A stretch of 64,000 bases of DNA from Microvirga calopogonii (GTDB taxonomy: Bacteria; Pseudomonadota; Alphaproteobacteria; Rhizobiales; Beijerinckiaceae), in contig NZ_QDGA01000003.1 in assembly GCF_003347665.1 (NCBI RefSeq), forward strand, positions 62,001 through 126,000, written 5' to 3'. The translations under genes and the position numbers were made by a program. The notes below the pieces were generated by a model that saw only the letters and a list, made by a program, of their open reading frames with translations, had not been told where the DNA came from and searched no databases. Shown here piece after piece: positions 9,538 through 19,753 of this stretch. Position 1 is the first letter of the stretch; each line of letters opens with the position of its first letter.

Positions 9538-12234
9538 TCAGCCGGCCTTGGCCGTTTTCTTAGACGACGCCTTCTTCGCCGCGGGTTTCTTGGCTGCCGT
9601 CTTCTTGGCCGGGGCCTTCTTCGTGGCGGCTTTCTTTGCAGCAGGCACCTTGGCGGCAGCTGCCTTCTTGGCCGGCGCCTTGCGCCCACGGCCCGCCTTC
9701 TTCGACGGACCGGCCGCCCGGCGAGCCTTCAGAAGCTCGACAGCCTCCTCCAGCGTCACCGCCTCCGCCGCGAGGGTGCGTGGCAAAGTGGCATTGGTCT
9801 CGCCATCGGTCACGTAAGGCCCGAAGCGGCCGGCCTTCACCACGATGGGCTTGCCGGATTCCGGATCATCGCCCACGGGGCGCCCTGGATCGGCGGCACG
9901 GCGGCCGCCGCCTCCACCGCTTTCCTTCGTGACAATCAGATCGATGGCGCGGTTGGCGCCGATCTCCAGCACGTCGTCGCCGGGCCCGAGATTGGCGTAG
10001 GTCTTGCCGTGCTGAACATAAGGCCCGTAACGGCCTATGCTCACCAGGATCGGCTCGCCCGATTCCGGATGGGTCGCCACCTGACGCGGCAGAGCCAGGA
10101 GCTTCAGGGCCTTCTCCAGATCGACCTGAGCAGGCGTCATGCCCTTGGGCAGGGACGAGCGCTTGGGCTTCTCGCCCTCGCCGAGTTGCACGAAGGGGCC
10201 GAAGCGGCCGTCGCGGAGGGTGACTTCGAGGCCCGTCTCCGGATCCGTGCCCAGCACCTTCACGCCGGGCTGGCCGCCATTATCCGAGGACCCGTCGCCT
10301 TCGCCCTCGACGCCGCTGGCGGCGAGCTGGCGGGTGTACTTGCACTCAGGGTAGTTCGAGCAGCCGATGAAGGAGCCGAACTTGCCGAGCTTGAGCGAGA
10401 GCTGGCCCGTGCCGCAGGTCGGGCAGGTACGCGGGTTGGAGCCGTCGCCCCTGTCCGGGAAGATGTGAGGCCCGAGCAGATCGTTGAGAGCATCGAGGAC
10501 CTCCGTCATGCGCAGCTCCTTCGTCTCGCCGATGGCGGCGGAGAAGTCGCGCCAGAAGTCGCGCAGCACCTGTTTCCAGTCGATCTCGGAATTGGAGATC
10601 CGGTCTAGCTGCTCCTCGAGGTCCGCTGTGAAGTCGTATTCCACATAGCGGCGGAAGAAGCTCTCCAGGAACGCCGTGACGATGCGGCCCTTGTCCTCGG
10701 GCACGAGCCGTTTCTTCTCGATGCGCACGTATTCGCGGTCGCGCAGGGTCTGCAGCACGGCCGCATAGGTCGAGGGGCGGCCGATGCCGAGCTCTTCCAT
10801 GCGCTTCACGAGGGAGGCTTCCGAGTAGCGCGGCGGCGGCTCGGTGAAGTGCTGGCTCGCGTTGATGCGGCGGCGCTCCAGGGGATCGCCCGCTTTCATC
10901 GGGGGCAGGCGGCCTTCGTCCTCATCCGCCTCGTCGTCCTTGCTCTCGTTATAGAGCGTAAGGAAGCCGTCGAACTTGATCACCTGGCCGGTGGCGCGAA
11001 GATCGAGCTTGCGCGGTCCGACCTGGGCCAGAATATCCGCCGTGGTGCGCTCCAGCTCGGCCGATTCCATCTGGCTCGCGATGGTGCGCGTCCAGATCAG
11101 GTCGTAGAGACGGGCCTGCTCGGGCTCCAGGTACTTGGAAACCTGCTTCGGCAGGCGGCTCATGTCCGTCGGGCGGATGGCCTCGTGGGCTTCCTGCGCG
11201 TTCTTGGCCTTGGTCGAGTACTTGCGCGGCGCGCCCGGCACATAGCGGTCGCCGTATTCCTTGCCGATCACCCGGCGGGCGGCCTGAACGGCTTCCGGCG
11301 CCATGTCGACGCCGTCCGTACGCATATAGGTAATGAGGCCGACCGTCTCGCCGCCGATATCAACACCTTCATAAAGCCGCTGCGCGATGCGCATGGTTTG
11401 TGCCGGCGCAAGGCCCAGCTTGCGCGAGGCCTCCTGCTGCAGAGTCGAGGTGGTGAAGGGCGGGTAGGGGTGCCGTTTGGCGGGCTTGGCCTCGATGTTC
11501 GCGACCGAGAAGGTTGCGAGTTCCAGGTCCTTCTTGAAGGCTTCTGCGTCCTTGCCGTTGCCGATGTCGAGGCGCTGGATCTTCTTGCCGTCGGCGCCGA
11601 CGAGACGCGCGTCGAACACCGCGCCCTCCTTGGTGGCCAGGGTCGCGATCAGGGACCAATATTCGCGCGGCTTGAACGTCTCGATCTCGAGCTCGCGGTC
11701 GCAGACGAGGCGCAGCGCCACAGACTGCACGCGGCCGGCCGAGCGGGCGCCGGGAAGCTTGCGCCAGAGAACGGGGGAAAGGGTGAAGCCGACGAGGTAG
11801 TCCAGCGCCCGGCGGGCCAAATAGGCGTCGACCAGCGCTTGGTCGATCTCACGCGGCTGGCGCAGGGCGGCCTGCACGGCATCCTTGGTGATCGCGTTGA
11901 AGGTGACGCGCTCGACGGGCAGGTCCTTCAGGACGCGCTTTTCACGCAGAGCCTCCAGGACGTGCCAGGAAATCGCCTCGCCTTCGCGGTCCGGGTCGGT
12001 GGCGAGGATGAGCTTCTCGGCTCCCTTGATCGCCTTGGCGATATCGGAGACCCGCTTCGAGCCCCTGTCCTCGAGCGTCCAGATCATGCGGAAATCGGCA
12101 TCCGGGTCGACCGAGCCATCCTTGGCGGGCAGATCGCGGATATGCCCGAAGGAGGCCAGGACCTCGTAATCCTTGCCGAGATACTTGTTGATCGTCTTGG
12201 CCTTGGCAGGCGACTCGACGACGAGGACTTTCAT
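9538..12234 (-). CDS. topA: DNA topoisomerase I
   Basis: The 898-residue type IA topoisomerase relaxes negative supercoils. It begins MKVLVVESPAKAKT (Toprim) with AGGAAG upstream; the extra N-terminal frame to 12288 is discarded. The active-site Tyr lies in GLITYMRTDGVD. A four-cysteine zinc motif (CPTCGTG...CSNYPEC) lies near residue 600, followed by topoisomerase C-terminal repeats with GRFGPFV/GRYGPYV/GRFGPYV. A long Lys/Ala/Pro tail (about the last 60 residues) resembles histone-H1-like tails, is typical of alphaproteobacterial TopA, and probably adds DNA affinity. Confidence 0.96.
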   Translation of the reverse strand: MKVLVVESPAKAKTINKYLGKDYEVLASFGHIRDLPAKDGSVDPDADFRMIWTLEDRGSKRVSDIAKAIKGAEKLILATDPDREGEAISWHVLEALREKRVLKDLPVERVTFNAITKDAVQAALRQPREIDQALVDAYLARRALDYLVGFTLSPVLWRKLPGARSAGRVQSVALRLVCDRELEIETFKPREYWSLIATLATKEGAVFDARLVGADGKKIQRLDIGNGKDAEAFKKDLELATFSVANIEAKPAKRHPYPPFTTSTLQQEASRKLGLAPAQTMRIAQRLYEGVDIGGETVGLITYMRTDGVDMAPEAVQAARRVIGKEYGDRYVPGAPRKYSTKAKNAQEAHEAIRPTDMSRLPKQVSKYLEPEQARLYDLIWTRTIASQMESAELERTTADILAQVGPRKLDLRATGQVIKFDGFLTLYNESKDDEADEDEGRLPPMKAGDPLERRRINASQHFTEPPPRYSEASLVKRMEELGIGRPSTYAAVLQTLRDREYVRIEKKRLVPEDKGRIVTAFLESFFRRYVEYDFTADLEEQLDRISNSEIDWKQVLRDFWRDFSAAIGETKELRMTEVLDALNDLLGPHIFPDRGDGSNPRTCPTCGTGQLSLKLGKFGSFIGCSNYPECKYTRQLAASGVEGEGDGSSDNGGQPGVKVLGTDPETGLEVTLRDGRFGPFVQLGEGEKPKRSSLPKGMTPAQVDLEKALKLLALPRQVATHPESGEPILVSIGRYGPYVQHGKTYANLGPGDDVLEIGANRAIDLIVTKESGGGGGRRAADPGRPVGDDPESGKPIVVKAGRFGPYVTDGETNATLPRTLAAEAVTLEEAVELLKARRAAGPSKKAGRGRKAPAKKAAAAKVPAAKKAATKKAPAKKTAAKKPAAKKASSKKTAKAG

Positions 12235-12371
12235 GAACGACTTCCTAAAAGCGGGAGCAGGCGGAGGCCCCGTTGCCAGGGCTGGCACGTCGGCGAGCCC
12301 CTGACCGACGCAGGGCGGGATAAGTGGTTGATGATCGCGGACAAGTCAAATCGGACTTGTCCATATGTTCC

Positions 12372-14009
12372 CTATATGGCCGTGAAGGCGCGCTCCAGCA
12401 AGGGACCGACCGCCTCTCCGAGGTCATTGGCGCCAATCATCCGGGCCGGAGCAGCAAGGCGGGTGAGGGCGTAGGCCTGTGTGATCTGGGCCGGCGCGGA
12501 GCGGGCCAGGGCTGCTGTGGCGGCAAGGACGAAGAGCCGTTCGGCCACGAATCTCGCCTTCGACTCGGGGTCGGAGGATTGCAGAGCCAGGACGATGTCC
12601 CGGGCGGCCTCGGAGGCTCCCGGAAGGTCCGCGACATCCGCCATCAGGCGCTCCAGAACGGTGGCCGCGACCTCCGGTTCCCGGTTCTCCGCGCGCAGGA
12701 TATCGAGGGCGATCACGTTGCCCGAGCCCTCCCAGATCGCGTTGACCGGGGCCTCCCGGTAGAGCCGAGGCAGGGCGCTCTCCTCCACGTATCCGTTGCC
12801 GCCGAGGCACTCCATGGCCTCGTAGAGGAGGCGCGGGGCCGCCTTGCAGATGCCGAACTTGGCCGCCGGGGTCACGAGCCGGGCATAGGCCGCCTCGTGG
12901 TCGTCGGTGCGCGCCAGATCGAAGCTGCGGGCGGTCCGCAGGGCAAGGGCCGTCACGGCCTCGCTCTCCAGGGCGAGGTCCGCCAGCACCATCCTCATGG
13001 TCGGCTGATCGATGAGCTTCCTCTGGAAGACGCTCCGATGGCGGGCATGGTGCATGGCAAGAACCAGTCCCATCCGCACGAGACCGGCCGAGGCCACGGC
13101 GCAGTCGAGGCGGGTCAGCTGCACCATCTCGATGATGGTGCGCACCCCGCGTCCCTCCTCGCCGATTCGCCACCCGAAAGCTTCGTGGAACTCGACCTCC
13201 GAGGAGGCGTTCGAGCGGTTCCCGAGCTTGTCCTTGAGCCGCTGCAGGCGAAGCCCGTTGAGGGATCCGTCGGGCCGGAAGCGGGGGACGAGGAAGCAGG
13301 TGAGCCCGCCGGGAGCTTGGGCCAGGACCAGAAAGGCGTCGCACATGGGCGCCGACATGAACCATTTGTGCCCGGTGAGGACATATTCGTCCCCGGCCGT
13401 GGCTGCCGCCCTGGTGGAGTTGGCCCGGACATCGGTGCCGCCCTGCTTCTCCGTCATGCCCATGCCGAGGGTAACGGCCGTCTTCTCCCAGAAGGGAATG
13501 AAGCGGGAATCGTAATCCCGCGAACGGATCCTCGGCAGCCACTCGGCGAGCAGGGTCGGGGAGGTGGCAAGCGCTGCCACCGAGGCATGGGTCATGGTGA
13601 TGGGGCAGATGTGCCCGCTCTCGACGCCAGCCGCCGTATAGATTCGAGCCGCCCGCGCCACGTGGGCGTGAACGGTTCGCTGCTCGTCCCAGGTCGAGGC
13701 ATGAAGCCCGTCCTCCATGCTGGCTCGCATCAGCACGTGATAGGCCGGGTGGAACTCGACCGCATCGATACGATAGCCTCTTGCATCATGCGTGCGCAGC
13801 TTCGGCGGGTTCTCGTTGGCGAGCCTGCCGATGTCCAGCCGCTCCGCCGTGCCCCAGGCCTCGCCGAATTCCATGAGCCGTTCGGCCTCCACATCGACGC
13901 CGTTGACTTTCAGGCTGTCGAGCAGGGGACGGTTCGTGGCGATGAGATTCACGTCGCCGAAGGGGGGAGTCTGGTTGAAGACCTCGTGGGTGTCATGGTT
14001 CAACGACAT
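12372..14009 (-). CDS. AidB-like acyl-CoA dehydrogenase
   Basis: The 545-residue flavoprotein begins with the AidB signature HEVFNQTPPFGDVN. It contains the FAD and substrate-binding motifs GMGMTEKQGGTDVR and GHKWFMSAPMCDAF, and the late motif YEAMECLGGNGYVEE. Length and N-terminus match E. coli AidB (about 541 aa), a DNA-binding member of the family induced by alkylating agents, rather than ordinary acyl-CoA dehydrogenases (about 380 aa). The true substrate is not known. It stands upstream of topA on the same strand, about 140 nt apart. No Ada box is evident. Confidence 0.85.
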   Translation of the reverse strand: MSLNHDTHEVFNQTPPFGDVNLIATNRPLLDSLKVNGVDVEAERLMEFGEAWGTAERLDIGRLANENPPKLRTHDARGYRIDAVEFHPAYHVLMRASMEDGLHASTWDEQRTVHAHVARAARIYTAAGVESGHICPITMTHASVAALATSPTLLAEWLPRIRSRDYDSRFIPFWEKTAVTLGMGMTEKQGGTDVRANSTRAAATAGDEYVLTGHKWFMSAPMCDAFLVLAQAPGGLTCFLVPRFRPDGSLNGLRLQRLKDKLGNRSNASSEVEFHEAFGWRIGEEGRGVRTIIEMVQLTRLDCAVASAGLVRMGLVLAMHHARHRSVFQRKLIDQPTMRMVLADLALESEAVTALALRTARSFDLARTDDHEAAYARLVTPAAKFGICKAAPRLLYEAMECLGGNGYVEESALPRLYREAPVNAIWEGSGNVIALDILRAENREPEVAATVLERLMADVADLPGASEAARDIVLALQSSDPESKARFVAERLFVLAATAALARSAPAQITQAYALTRLAAPARMIGANDLGEAVGPLLERAFTAI

Positions 14010-14150
14010 GGCGTGACCCTCGGAGAGATGTTCCTCTTATTTTAGGGCGTCATGGCAGAAACGATGACTGTCTAGTGTTCCGTACCAACGTCACCTCCGG
14101 CCTTGTGCCCGTGATCCTGATTGCATGAGGCCCCGGGCCCTTCAGTATCG

Positions 14151-14177
14151 AGATGACCGGGACAGGCCCGGTCATGA
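14151..14177. repeat. REP-like hairpin, family B
   Basis: ATGACCGG and CCGGTCAT form a stem around GACAGGC. The left flank CAGTATCGAG matches the flank of the 6493-6520 copy. It lies in the gap of about 280 bp between the divergent AidB-like gene and pyrB. That gap otherwise shows only an unassigned promoter region. Confidence 0.6.
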
Positions 14178-14288
14178 CTTGGGCGCGTGCCATAGTCGGG
14201 GCTAGTCAGTCCCTGGGCAAAATGTGAAGCCGGGCCAAATCCGTTGCTTGCCGCCGTTTCCCGGAGCGCCTATAGCCATCGCTTTAAG

Positions 14289-15236
14289 ATGAGTGACGCC
14301 CCCCGATCCATTTTTCCCCACCGGCATCTCCTCGGCATCGAGGGGCTGTCTCCCTTGGACATTCAGGCACTTCTCGATCTCGCCGACAGCCAAGTCGAGG
14401 TGAGCCGCCAGATCGAGAAGAGCAAGTCGAGCCTTCGCGGCCGGACGCAGATCAACCTCTTCTTCGAAGCCTCCACCCGCACGCAATCGTCCTTCGAGAT
14501 CGCCGGCAAGCGGCTCGGCGCCGACGTGATGAACATGCAGGTCGCCTCGTCTTCGGTGAAGAAGGGCGAGACCCTGATCGACACGGCCGTGACGCTGAAC
14601 GCCATGCGGCCGGACATTATCGTCGTGCGGCATCACGCGGCCGGCGCGGTGCATCTCCTCGCCCAGAAGGTCGATTGCTCGGTGGTCAATGCGGGCGACG
14701 GCGCCCACGAGCATCCGACCCAGGCCTTGCTCGATGCCCTGACCATCCGCCGCAACAAGGGGCGCATCGCCGGTCTCACAGTGGCGATCTGCGGCGACAT
14801 CCTGCATTCCCGCGTGGCGCGTTCCAACATGATCCTGCTTGCCGCCATGGGTGCGCGCGTGCGCCTCGTCGCACCCTCGACGCTGCTGCCTCCTGGCATC
14901 GCGCGCCTCGGTTTCGAAACCTTCACGAGCATGAAGGAGGGGCTGAAGGATGCGGACATCGTCATGATGCTGCGCCTGCAGCGCGAGCGCATGAACGGCT
15001 CCTTCGTGCCCTCCGTGAAGGAATATTTCCGCTTCTACGGGCTCGATCAGGAAAAGCTCGCCTTCGCCAAGCCCGATGCCCTCGTGATGCATCCGGGGCC
15101 GATGAACCGGGGCGTGGAGATTTCCTCGGACGTGGCCGACGGCGCGCAGTCCCTGATCCGTGAACAGGTCGAAATGGGCGTCGCCGTGCGCATGGCGGTG
15201 CTGGAGGCTCTGGCGAGCCATCTGCCGAACCGGTGA
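14289..15236 (+). CDS. pyrB: aspartate carbamoyltransferase catalytic subunit
   Basis: This enzyme joins carbamoyl phosphate and aspartate, the committed step of pyrimidine synthesis. Carbamoyl phosphate binding residues are seen in STRTQSS (Ser62-Thr65) and HPTQ (142-145), and the aspartate-binding region in [10 protein letters not shown]. The 315-residue length is standard. I start at the ATG 14289 ([10 protein letters not shown]); the frame stays open to 14244. The stop overlaps the next gene by 4 nt, so pyrB and the pyrC homologue are translationally coupled. No pyrI is present. Confidence 0.95.
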   Translation: MSDAPRSIFPHRHLLGIEGLSPLDIQALLDLADSQVEVSRQIEKSKSSLRGRTQINLFFEASTRTQSSFEIAGKRLGADVMNMQVASSSVKKGETLIDTAVTLNAMRPDIIVVRHHAAGAVHLLAQKVDCSVVNAGDGAHEHPTQALLDALTIRRNKGRIAGLTVAICGDILHSRVARSNMILLAAMGARVRLVAPSTLLPPGIARLGFETFTSMKEGLKDADIVMMLRLQRERMNGSFVPSVKEYFRFYGLDQEKLAFAKPDALVMHPGPMNRGVEISSDVADGAQSLIREQVEMGVAVRMAVLEALASHLPNR

Positions 15237-16537
15237 GACGCGTCATGAGCAACCAACCCATCCTCTTCAAGAACGCCCGCCTCATCGACCCCGCCAGCGA
15301 CCGTGAGGAGCGCGGCGGTCTTCTGGTACGCGACGGAGCAATCCAGGCTGTCGGTCCGCAGGTGACGGAAGCGACCGACGCGCAGGTGATCGATTGCGCA
15401 GGCCAAGTGCTCGCCCCCGGTCTTATCGACATGCGCGCCTTCATCGGCGAGCCGGGCGGGCCCTATCGCGAGACTCTGAAAAGCGCCGGGGAGGCGGCCG
15501 CGGCGGGTGGTGTCACGACGGTCGTATCCATGCCGGATACGAACCCGGTGCTCGACGATCCGGCCGTCATCGATTTCATCGTGCGCCGGGCGCGCGACAC
15601 GTCCATCGTCAATATCCGCCCGGCGGCCGCTCTGACGAAGGGTTTACAGGGGCAGGAGATGGCGGAGATCGGCCGGCTCATGGAGGCCGGCGCGATTGCC
15701 TTCACGGACGGTGCGCGCTCCGTCACGAATGCCCAGGTCATGCGACGGGCGCTCACCTACGCCCGCGACTTCGACGCGCTGATCGTCCACCACGTGGAGG
15801 ATCCCGACCTCGTGGGGCAGGGCGTGATGAACGAGGGGGAATTCTCCTCGCGGCTCGGGCTCCCGGGCATCCCGCGCGAGGCCGAGACGGTGATGCTCGA
15901 ACGGGACGTCCGTCTCGTGCGGCTTACGGGCGGACGCTATCACGCGGCGATGATTTCCTGCGCCGATTCGGCCGAGATCGTCCGGGCTGGGAAGGGAAAG
16001 GGGCTGCCGGTCACCTGCGGCGTCTCGATCAATCACCTGGCGCTCAACGAGAACGATATCGGCGATTACCGGACGTTCATGAAGCTCTCGCCGCCCCTGC
16101 GCCATGAGGACGACCGGCAGGCGGTCATCGAGGCATTGGCCGATGGCACGATCGACGCGATCGTATCGGACCATAATCCACAGGATGTTGAGAACAAGCG
16201 GCTGCCCTTCGCTGAGGCAGCGGACGGAGCGGTGGGGCTCGAAACGCTGCTTTCGGCCGCCTTGCGCCTCGTCCATGCGGGCCGCATTTCCCTGCCCAGA
16301 CTCCTGCGGGCTTTGTCTACGAGACCCGCCGAAATCCTTGGGCTTTCCGGGGGACGCCTGAGCGTAGGCGCTCCCGCCGATCTGATCGTCTTCGATCCGG
16401 ATGCCCCTTACGTGCTCGACAAGCGCCAGCTCAAGTCGCTGTCCAAGAATTCGCCCTTCGACGAGGCGCGCCTCGAAGGCCAGGTCTCCACGACGATGGT
16501 GGCGGGCAGGGTGGTTTTTCATCGCGATACGATGTAA
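15233..16537 (+). CDS. dihydroorotase-like protein PyrC', probably non-catalytic
   Basis: The 434-residue protein has the amidohydrolase fold of class I dihydroorotases but lacks key metal ligands. Active enzymes carry D-x-H-x-H-x-R-E-P-G; here the stretch is [10 protein letters not shown] (residues 66-75), with both His and the Arg replaced. The late SDHNPQ motif keeps the Asp. In Pseudomonas-type organisms such a PyrC' is a structural partner needed to hold PyrB together, while a separate active dihydroorotase is encoded elsewhere. The 4-nt overlap with pyrB supports a shared complex. The start is GTG 15233 or ATG 15245. Confidence 0.85.
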   Translation: MRRVMSNQPILFKNARLIDPASDREERGGLLVRDGAIQAVGPQVTEATDAQVIDCAGQVLAPGLIDMRAFIGEPGGPYRETLKSAGEAAAAGGVTTVVSMPDTNPVLDDPAVIDFIVRRARDTSIVNIRPAAALTKGLQGQEMAEIGRLMEAGAIAFTDGARSVTNAQVMRRALTYARDFDALIVHHVEDPDLVGQGVMNEGEFSSRLGLPGIPREAETVMLERDVRLVRLTGGRYHAAMISCADSAEIVRAGKGKGLPVTCGVSINHLALNENDIGDYRTFMKLSPPLRHEDDRQAVIEALADGTIDAIVSDHNPQDVENKRLPFAEAADGAVGLETLLSAALRLVHAGRISLPRLLRALSTRPAEILGLSGGRLSVGAPADLIVFDPDAPYVLDKRQLKSLSKNSPFDEARLEGQVSTTMVAGRVVFHRDTM

Positions 16538-16547
16538 CGAGATATGA

Positions 16548-17150
16548 ATGTCTGACGAAGCCAACCTCCTGCACCTGCTCACCGCGCTGGTCTTCGGCTA
16601 CCTCCTGGGTTCGATCCCGTTCGGCCTGATCTTCACCCGGATGGCTGGCTTAGGAGATGTGCGCAAGATCGGCTCCGGCAACATCGGCGCCACGAACGTT
16701 CTCCGCACCGGCCGGAAGGGCTTGGCGGCCGCTACCCTGCTCGGCGACGCCCTCAAGGGAACCGTCGCGGTTCTGGTCGCCGCGCAATGGGGCCCGCAAT
16801 TTGCCACGGTCGCCGCGCTCGGGGCCTTCCTGGGGCATCTTTTTCCGGTCTGGCTCAGGTTCAAGGGCGGCAAGGGCGTTGCAACCTTCATAGGCGTGCT
16901 GATCGGCCTCAAGCCGCTGGCGGCTCTGATCTTCTGCCTGATCTGGCTCGGGGTGGCCTTCGCCAGCAAGTACTCCTCACTCTCCGCCCTGATCGCGAGC
17001 GCTGCGACACCTGTGGTTCTCTGGCTTCTCGGGGAGCCCGGCATGGCCGGTGTGTCGATCATCCTCGTGGCGCTGCTCTGGTGGAAGCACAGCCAGAACA
17101 TCAGCCGTCTGCTTGCCGGGACCGAGGGCAAGATCGGCCAGAAGGGCTGA
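16548..17150 (+). CDS. plsY: acyl-phosphate:glycerol-3-phosphate acyltransferase
   Basis: The 200-residue integral membrane enzyme makes lysophosphatidic acid from acyl phosphate and glycerol-3-phosphate, the first acylation in phospholipid synthesis. The conserved loops are visible: [33 protein letters not shown], and [12 protein letters not shown]. At least five hydrophobic segments fit the family. It is packed between the pyrC homologue (10-nt gap) and dprA (3-nt gap), an order common in alphaproteobacteria. Confidence 0.96.
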   Translation: MSDEANLLHLLTALVFGYLLGSIPFGLIFTRMAGLGDVRKIGSGNIGATNVLRTGRKGLAAATLLGDALKGTVAVLVAAQWGPQFATVAALGAFLGHLFPVWLRFKGGKGVATFIGVLIGLKPLAALIFCLIWLGVAFASKYSSLSALIASAATPVVLWLLGEPGMAGVSIILVALLWWKHSQNISRLLAGTEGKIGQKG

Positions 17151-17153
17151 CCC

Positions 17154-18341
17154 ATGATCCTGACGGATGAGCAGCGTCTCGATTGGCTTCGCCTCATCCG
17201 GTCAGAGAAGGTCGGTCCGCGCACCTTCCGCGCCCTCGTGAACCAGTATGGCGGCGCGGCCGCTGCCTTGGAGGCGCTGCCGGATCTCGCCCGTCGCGGC
17301 GGGCGCCTGATGCTGAAGGTCTGCAGTCGGGCGGAAGCCGAAAAGGAGATGATCGCCGCTGCCCGTCTCGGCGTTCGTTTCATCGCCATGGGCGAGCCGG
17401 ACTATCCGAAGACCCTGAAGGCCATCGATACAGCCCCGCCTCTCATCGCAGTTCGCGGCTCTGCCGCCGTTCTGGCTCGCCCTTCGGTCGCCATCATCGG
17501 ATCGCGTAATGCGTCCGCCTCCGGCCTCACTTTCGCGGAACGCCTGTCGCGCCAGCTCGGTGAGGCTGGTTACGTGGTCGTCTCGGGGCTTGCGCGCGGG
17601 ATCGACACGAGGGCCCACAAGGCAAGCCTGGAAACCGGAACGGTCGCCGTACTGGCGGGTGGTCACGACCGCATCTATCCATCGCAGAACGAGTCGCTCC
17701 TCCTGTCCATCGTGGAGCAGGGAGGTGCGGTGGTTTCCGAGATGCCGATGGGCTGGGAGCCACGTGGGCGCGACTTTCCGCGCCGGAACAGGATCGTGTC
17801 GGGACTCTCCTACGGCGTTGTGGTGGTCGAGGCGGCGCGCCGGTCCGGTTCTCTCATCACGGCGCGGTTTGCCCTCGAACAGGGGCGCGAGGTCTTCGCC
17901 GTTCCAGGCTCGCCCCTTGATCCCCGGGCCGAGGGGACGAATGACCTTATCCGCGAAGGCGCCACGCTCTGCGCTGGCATCGAGCACGTGACCAGCGTCC
18001 TTGAGCCGCTGATCGCCTCAGGTCCGGAACTCGACCAGGGGGCCGAAGAACCACAACACGTGATCGGTGTGGAAGAACTTTGGGACGAGCTGGATCTGCC
18101 CGATATCATCCGCCCACCGGTGCGGCCGGTCGCGCCCGATGCGGGCTTCGACGAGGAAAGAAGTGAAGCCGAGGCCGACCTGATCGCGTTCCTCGGCCCA
18201 TCGCCGGTGGCTATCGACGATCTCGTCCGGCAGTCGGGACTCTCCATCCGCAACGTTCAGATGGCGCTGCTGGAGCTCGAGATGGCCGGGCGCCTCGAAC
18301 GCCATGGTGGCAATGCGGTGTCGCTCATCGTCGGGCGCTAA
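17154..18341 (+). CDS. dprA: DNA-processing protein DprA
   Basis: The 395-residue protein protects incoming single-stranded DNA and loads RecA during natural transformation. It has an N-terminal SAM-like helical part (residues 1-90), the Rossmann-like DprA core (about 105-310, with [24 protein letters not shown] and [12 protein letters not shown]), and a C-terminal winged-helix domain (about 335-395). The ATG at 17154 is just behind plsY. The stop overlaps a converging small gene by 4 nt. Other competence genes are absent from the window. Confidence 0.95.
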   Translation: MILTDEQRLDWLRLIRSEKVGPRTFRALVNQYGGAAAALEALPDLARRGGRLMLKVCSRAEAEKEMIAAARLGVRFIAMGEPDYPKTLKAIDTAPPLIAVRGSAAVLARPSVAIIGSRNASASGLTFAERLSRQLGEAGYVVVSGLARGIDTRAHKASLETGTVAVLAGGHDRIYPSQNESLLLSIVEQGGAVVSEMPMGWEPRGRDFPRRNRIVSGLSYGVVVVEAARRSGSLITARFALEQGREVFAVPGSPLDPRAEGTNDLIREGATLCAGIEHVTSVLEPLIASGPELDQGAEEPQHVIGVEELWDELDLPDIIRPPVRPVAPDAGFDEERSEAEADLIAFLGPSPVAIDDLVRQSGLSIRNVQMALLELEMAGRLERHGGNAVSLIVGR

Positions 18342-18601
18342 CCCTTCAAGGAATCCCTGTCCGTCGCCTGCAGAGCCCTGATGGCCTCCAGCCGCGCCAT
18401 GTCGAGGAGATAGGCGAGGAGGTCGAGTTTCGTCTCACGAGCGAGATAGGACAACTCGGCCGAAAACTCTGAGATGTATTGAGCCGTCTCCTGAGCAGAC
18501 ATGTTCGCTCGGTTCGGGAGGACAGTCTCCGCCTCTTTATTGGCCTGGAAATCGAGGGGATGGCGCGGGGTTTTGGACATCGAGGCTGTCACTGTCTCCA
18601 T
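18338..18601 (-). CDS. small conserved hypothetical protein (87 aa)
   Basis: The product is hydrophilic at its N-terminus and then forms a helical region ([20 protein letters not shown], then [19 protein letters not shown]). It has no signal peptide or membrane segment. I recall similar short proteins in Hyphomicrobiales without known function. A second in-frame ATG at 18580 is possible. It converges on dprA and overlaps it by 4 nt. The 265-bp gap on its other side has A/T-rich stretches but no gene I trust. Confidence 0.65.
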   Translation of the reverse strand: METVTASMSKTPRHPLDFQANKEAETVLPNRANMSAQETAQYISEFSAELSYLARETKLDLLAYLLDMARLEAIRALQATDRDSLKG

Positions 18602-18868
18602 GTTTCAGTTCATTTAGATAGCAGCACAACCTAAAATCAGACAAGTGGGTCATATATAATCTGTGGTTGCAATCGACGATCGCCGTGGGGATTGACCGTG
18701 GCGGCAGGGCGAGCACTTCCAGGGTTTTAGGGAACGGAAGGGGCGCGTCTGTCTCTGAATCGGGTGTCTCAAAAATTGTGCGAGCCATCGACAGAAGCCG
18801 AATAAGCTTGCATTGGAGTTCCGATCTCCCACTCCACTTGTGTTGTCCGCGTAAGCTCCGAGGCATTG

Positions 18869-19291
18869 ATGATCCACGTGACGAATTCCATCGCGCTCGA
18901 TGAGTCGGAGCTTCAGGAGAGCTTTATCCGTGCCTCCGGGCCGGGCGGTCAGAACGTCAACAAGGTCGAGACGGCCGTTCAGCTGCGCTTCGATGTACGC
19001 AATTCTCCCTCGCTGCCCGATTACGTGAAGGAAAAACTGGAAAGGCTCGCCGGAAAGCGGCTGACCAATGAAGGCGTTCTGATCATCACCGCCCAACGCT
19101 TCCGCACACAGGAGCGCAACCGCGAGGACGCGGTGGAGCGTCTTGTGGAGCTGATCCGTCAGGCGACCGAGCGCCCGAAAACGCGCCGTCCCACCCGGCC
19201 GACGCTCGCCTCGAAGAAGCGCAGGCTGGAGGCGAAGGGGCGACGGGCCGAGATCAAGAAGGGTCGCAGCGGCAAGCCGGGCTTCGATTGA
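18869..19291 (+). CDS. arfB: peptidyl-tRNA hydrolase ArfB (ribosome rescue)
   Basis: The 140-residue protein is a small release-factor homologue that frees stalled ribosomes lacking a stop codon. The GGQ catalytic motif lies in RASGPGGQNVNKVET (Gly-Gly-Gln near residue 26). A Lys/Arg-rich C-terminal tail (KKRRLEAKGRRAEIKKGRS) enters the empty mRNA channel. The start is the ATG at 18869, with GAGG just upstream, rather than the TTG at 18866. It does not have the codon-recognition domains of RF1/RF2. Confidence 0.93.
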   Translation: MIHVTNSIALDESELQESFIRASGPGGQNVNKVETAVQLRFDVRNSPSLPDYVKEKLERLAGKRLTNEGVLIITAQRFRTQERNREDAVERLVELIRQATERPKTRRPTRPTLASKKRRLEAKGRRAEIKKGRSGKPGFD

Positions 19292-19295
19292 GGAT

Positions 19296-19664
19296 TTACC
19301 CCTTAAGAACGATGCCGCCGAAGCCGAGAAGATCGGCGAAGACGGCCAGCACGACCCCGAGCCCGACGAGGATGAGGCCGGCGAGAAAGAACCGGACCGA
19401 GCGGTTGTAGCGATCGAGCAGGAGCGAGGAGACCAGCAGAAGATCCGCCAGCGCCTTCACCTGCAGGGCGAGACCCAACGTGATCAGGGCCACCGAGACA
19501 AGGTCCGAATGGCTCCATTCCCCTGGTAGTGCCGACCAGCGGCTCAGGAACCCGAGGGAGAAGCCGACGATGACGCCGATGGCCATGATGGAGCCGTTGC
19601 GGAAGGTGGCATCGACCCGTTGCAAGTCTTCGGTTGTGACAGATTCAGCAGCTTCCTTCCCCAT
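19296..19664 (-). CDS. hypothetical multi-pass membrane protein
   Basis: The product is about 122 residues, with three or four hydrophobic segments (SIMAIGVIVGFSLGFLS, LVSVALITLGLALQV, LADLLLVSSLLL, FFLAGLILVGLGVVLAVFA). I start at the ATG 19664 (MGKEAAESVTTEDL), which has GGAG at good distance; the frame runs to 19694. I do not recognise the family. It lies tail to tail with arfB. Confidence 0.65.
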   Translation of the reverse strand: MGKEAAESVTTEDLQRVDATFRNGSIMAIGVIVGFSLGFLSRWSALPGEWSHSDLVSVALITLGLALQVKALADLLLVSSLLLDRYNRSVRFFLAGLILVGLGVVLAVFADLLGFGGIVLKG

Positions 19665-19753
19665 TCTCAGGCTCCACTCTGTACAGTTCCACAACCTGAA
19701 GCGATCTTACCTTACTTGATGGCTGGTGAGCCGGCGAAACCGGTGGCAGCGCC

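Noticed and set aside
12324..14045. 573-codon plus frame opposite the AidB-like gene, and 541- and 413-codon plus frames opposite topA and rnr
   Set aside because: These are GC-driven shadows of real minus-strand genes, without motifs or ribosome binding sites.
14072..14100. GGAAC...CGTT on the minus strand before the AidB-like gene
   Set aside because: The spacer is only 13 nt, too short for an EcfG promoter.
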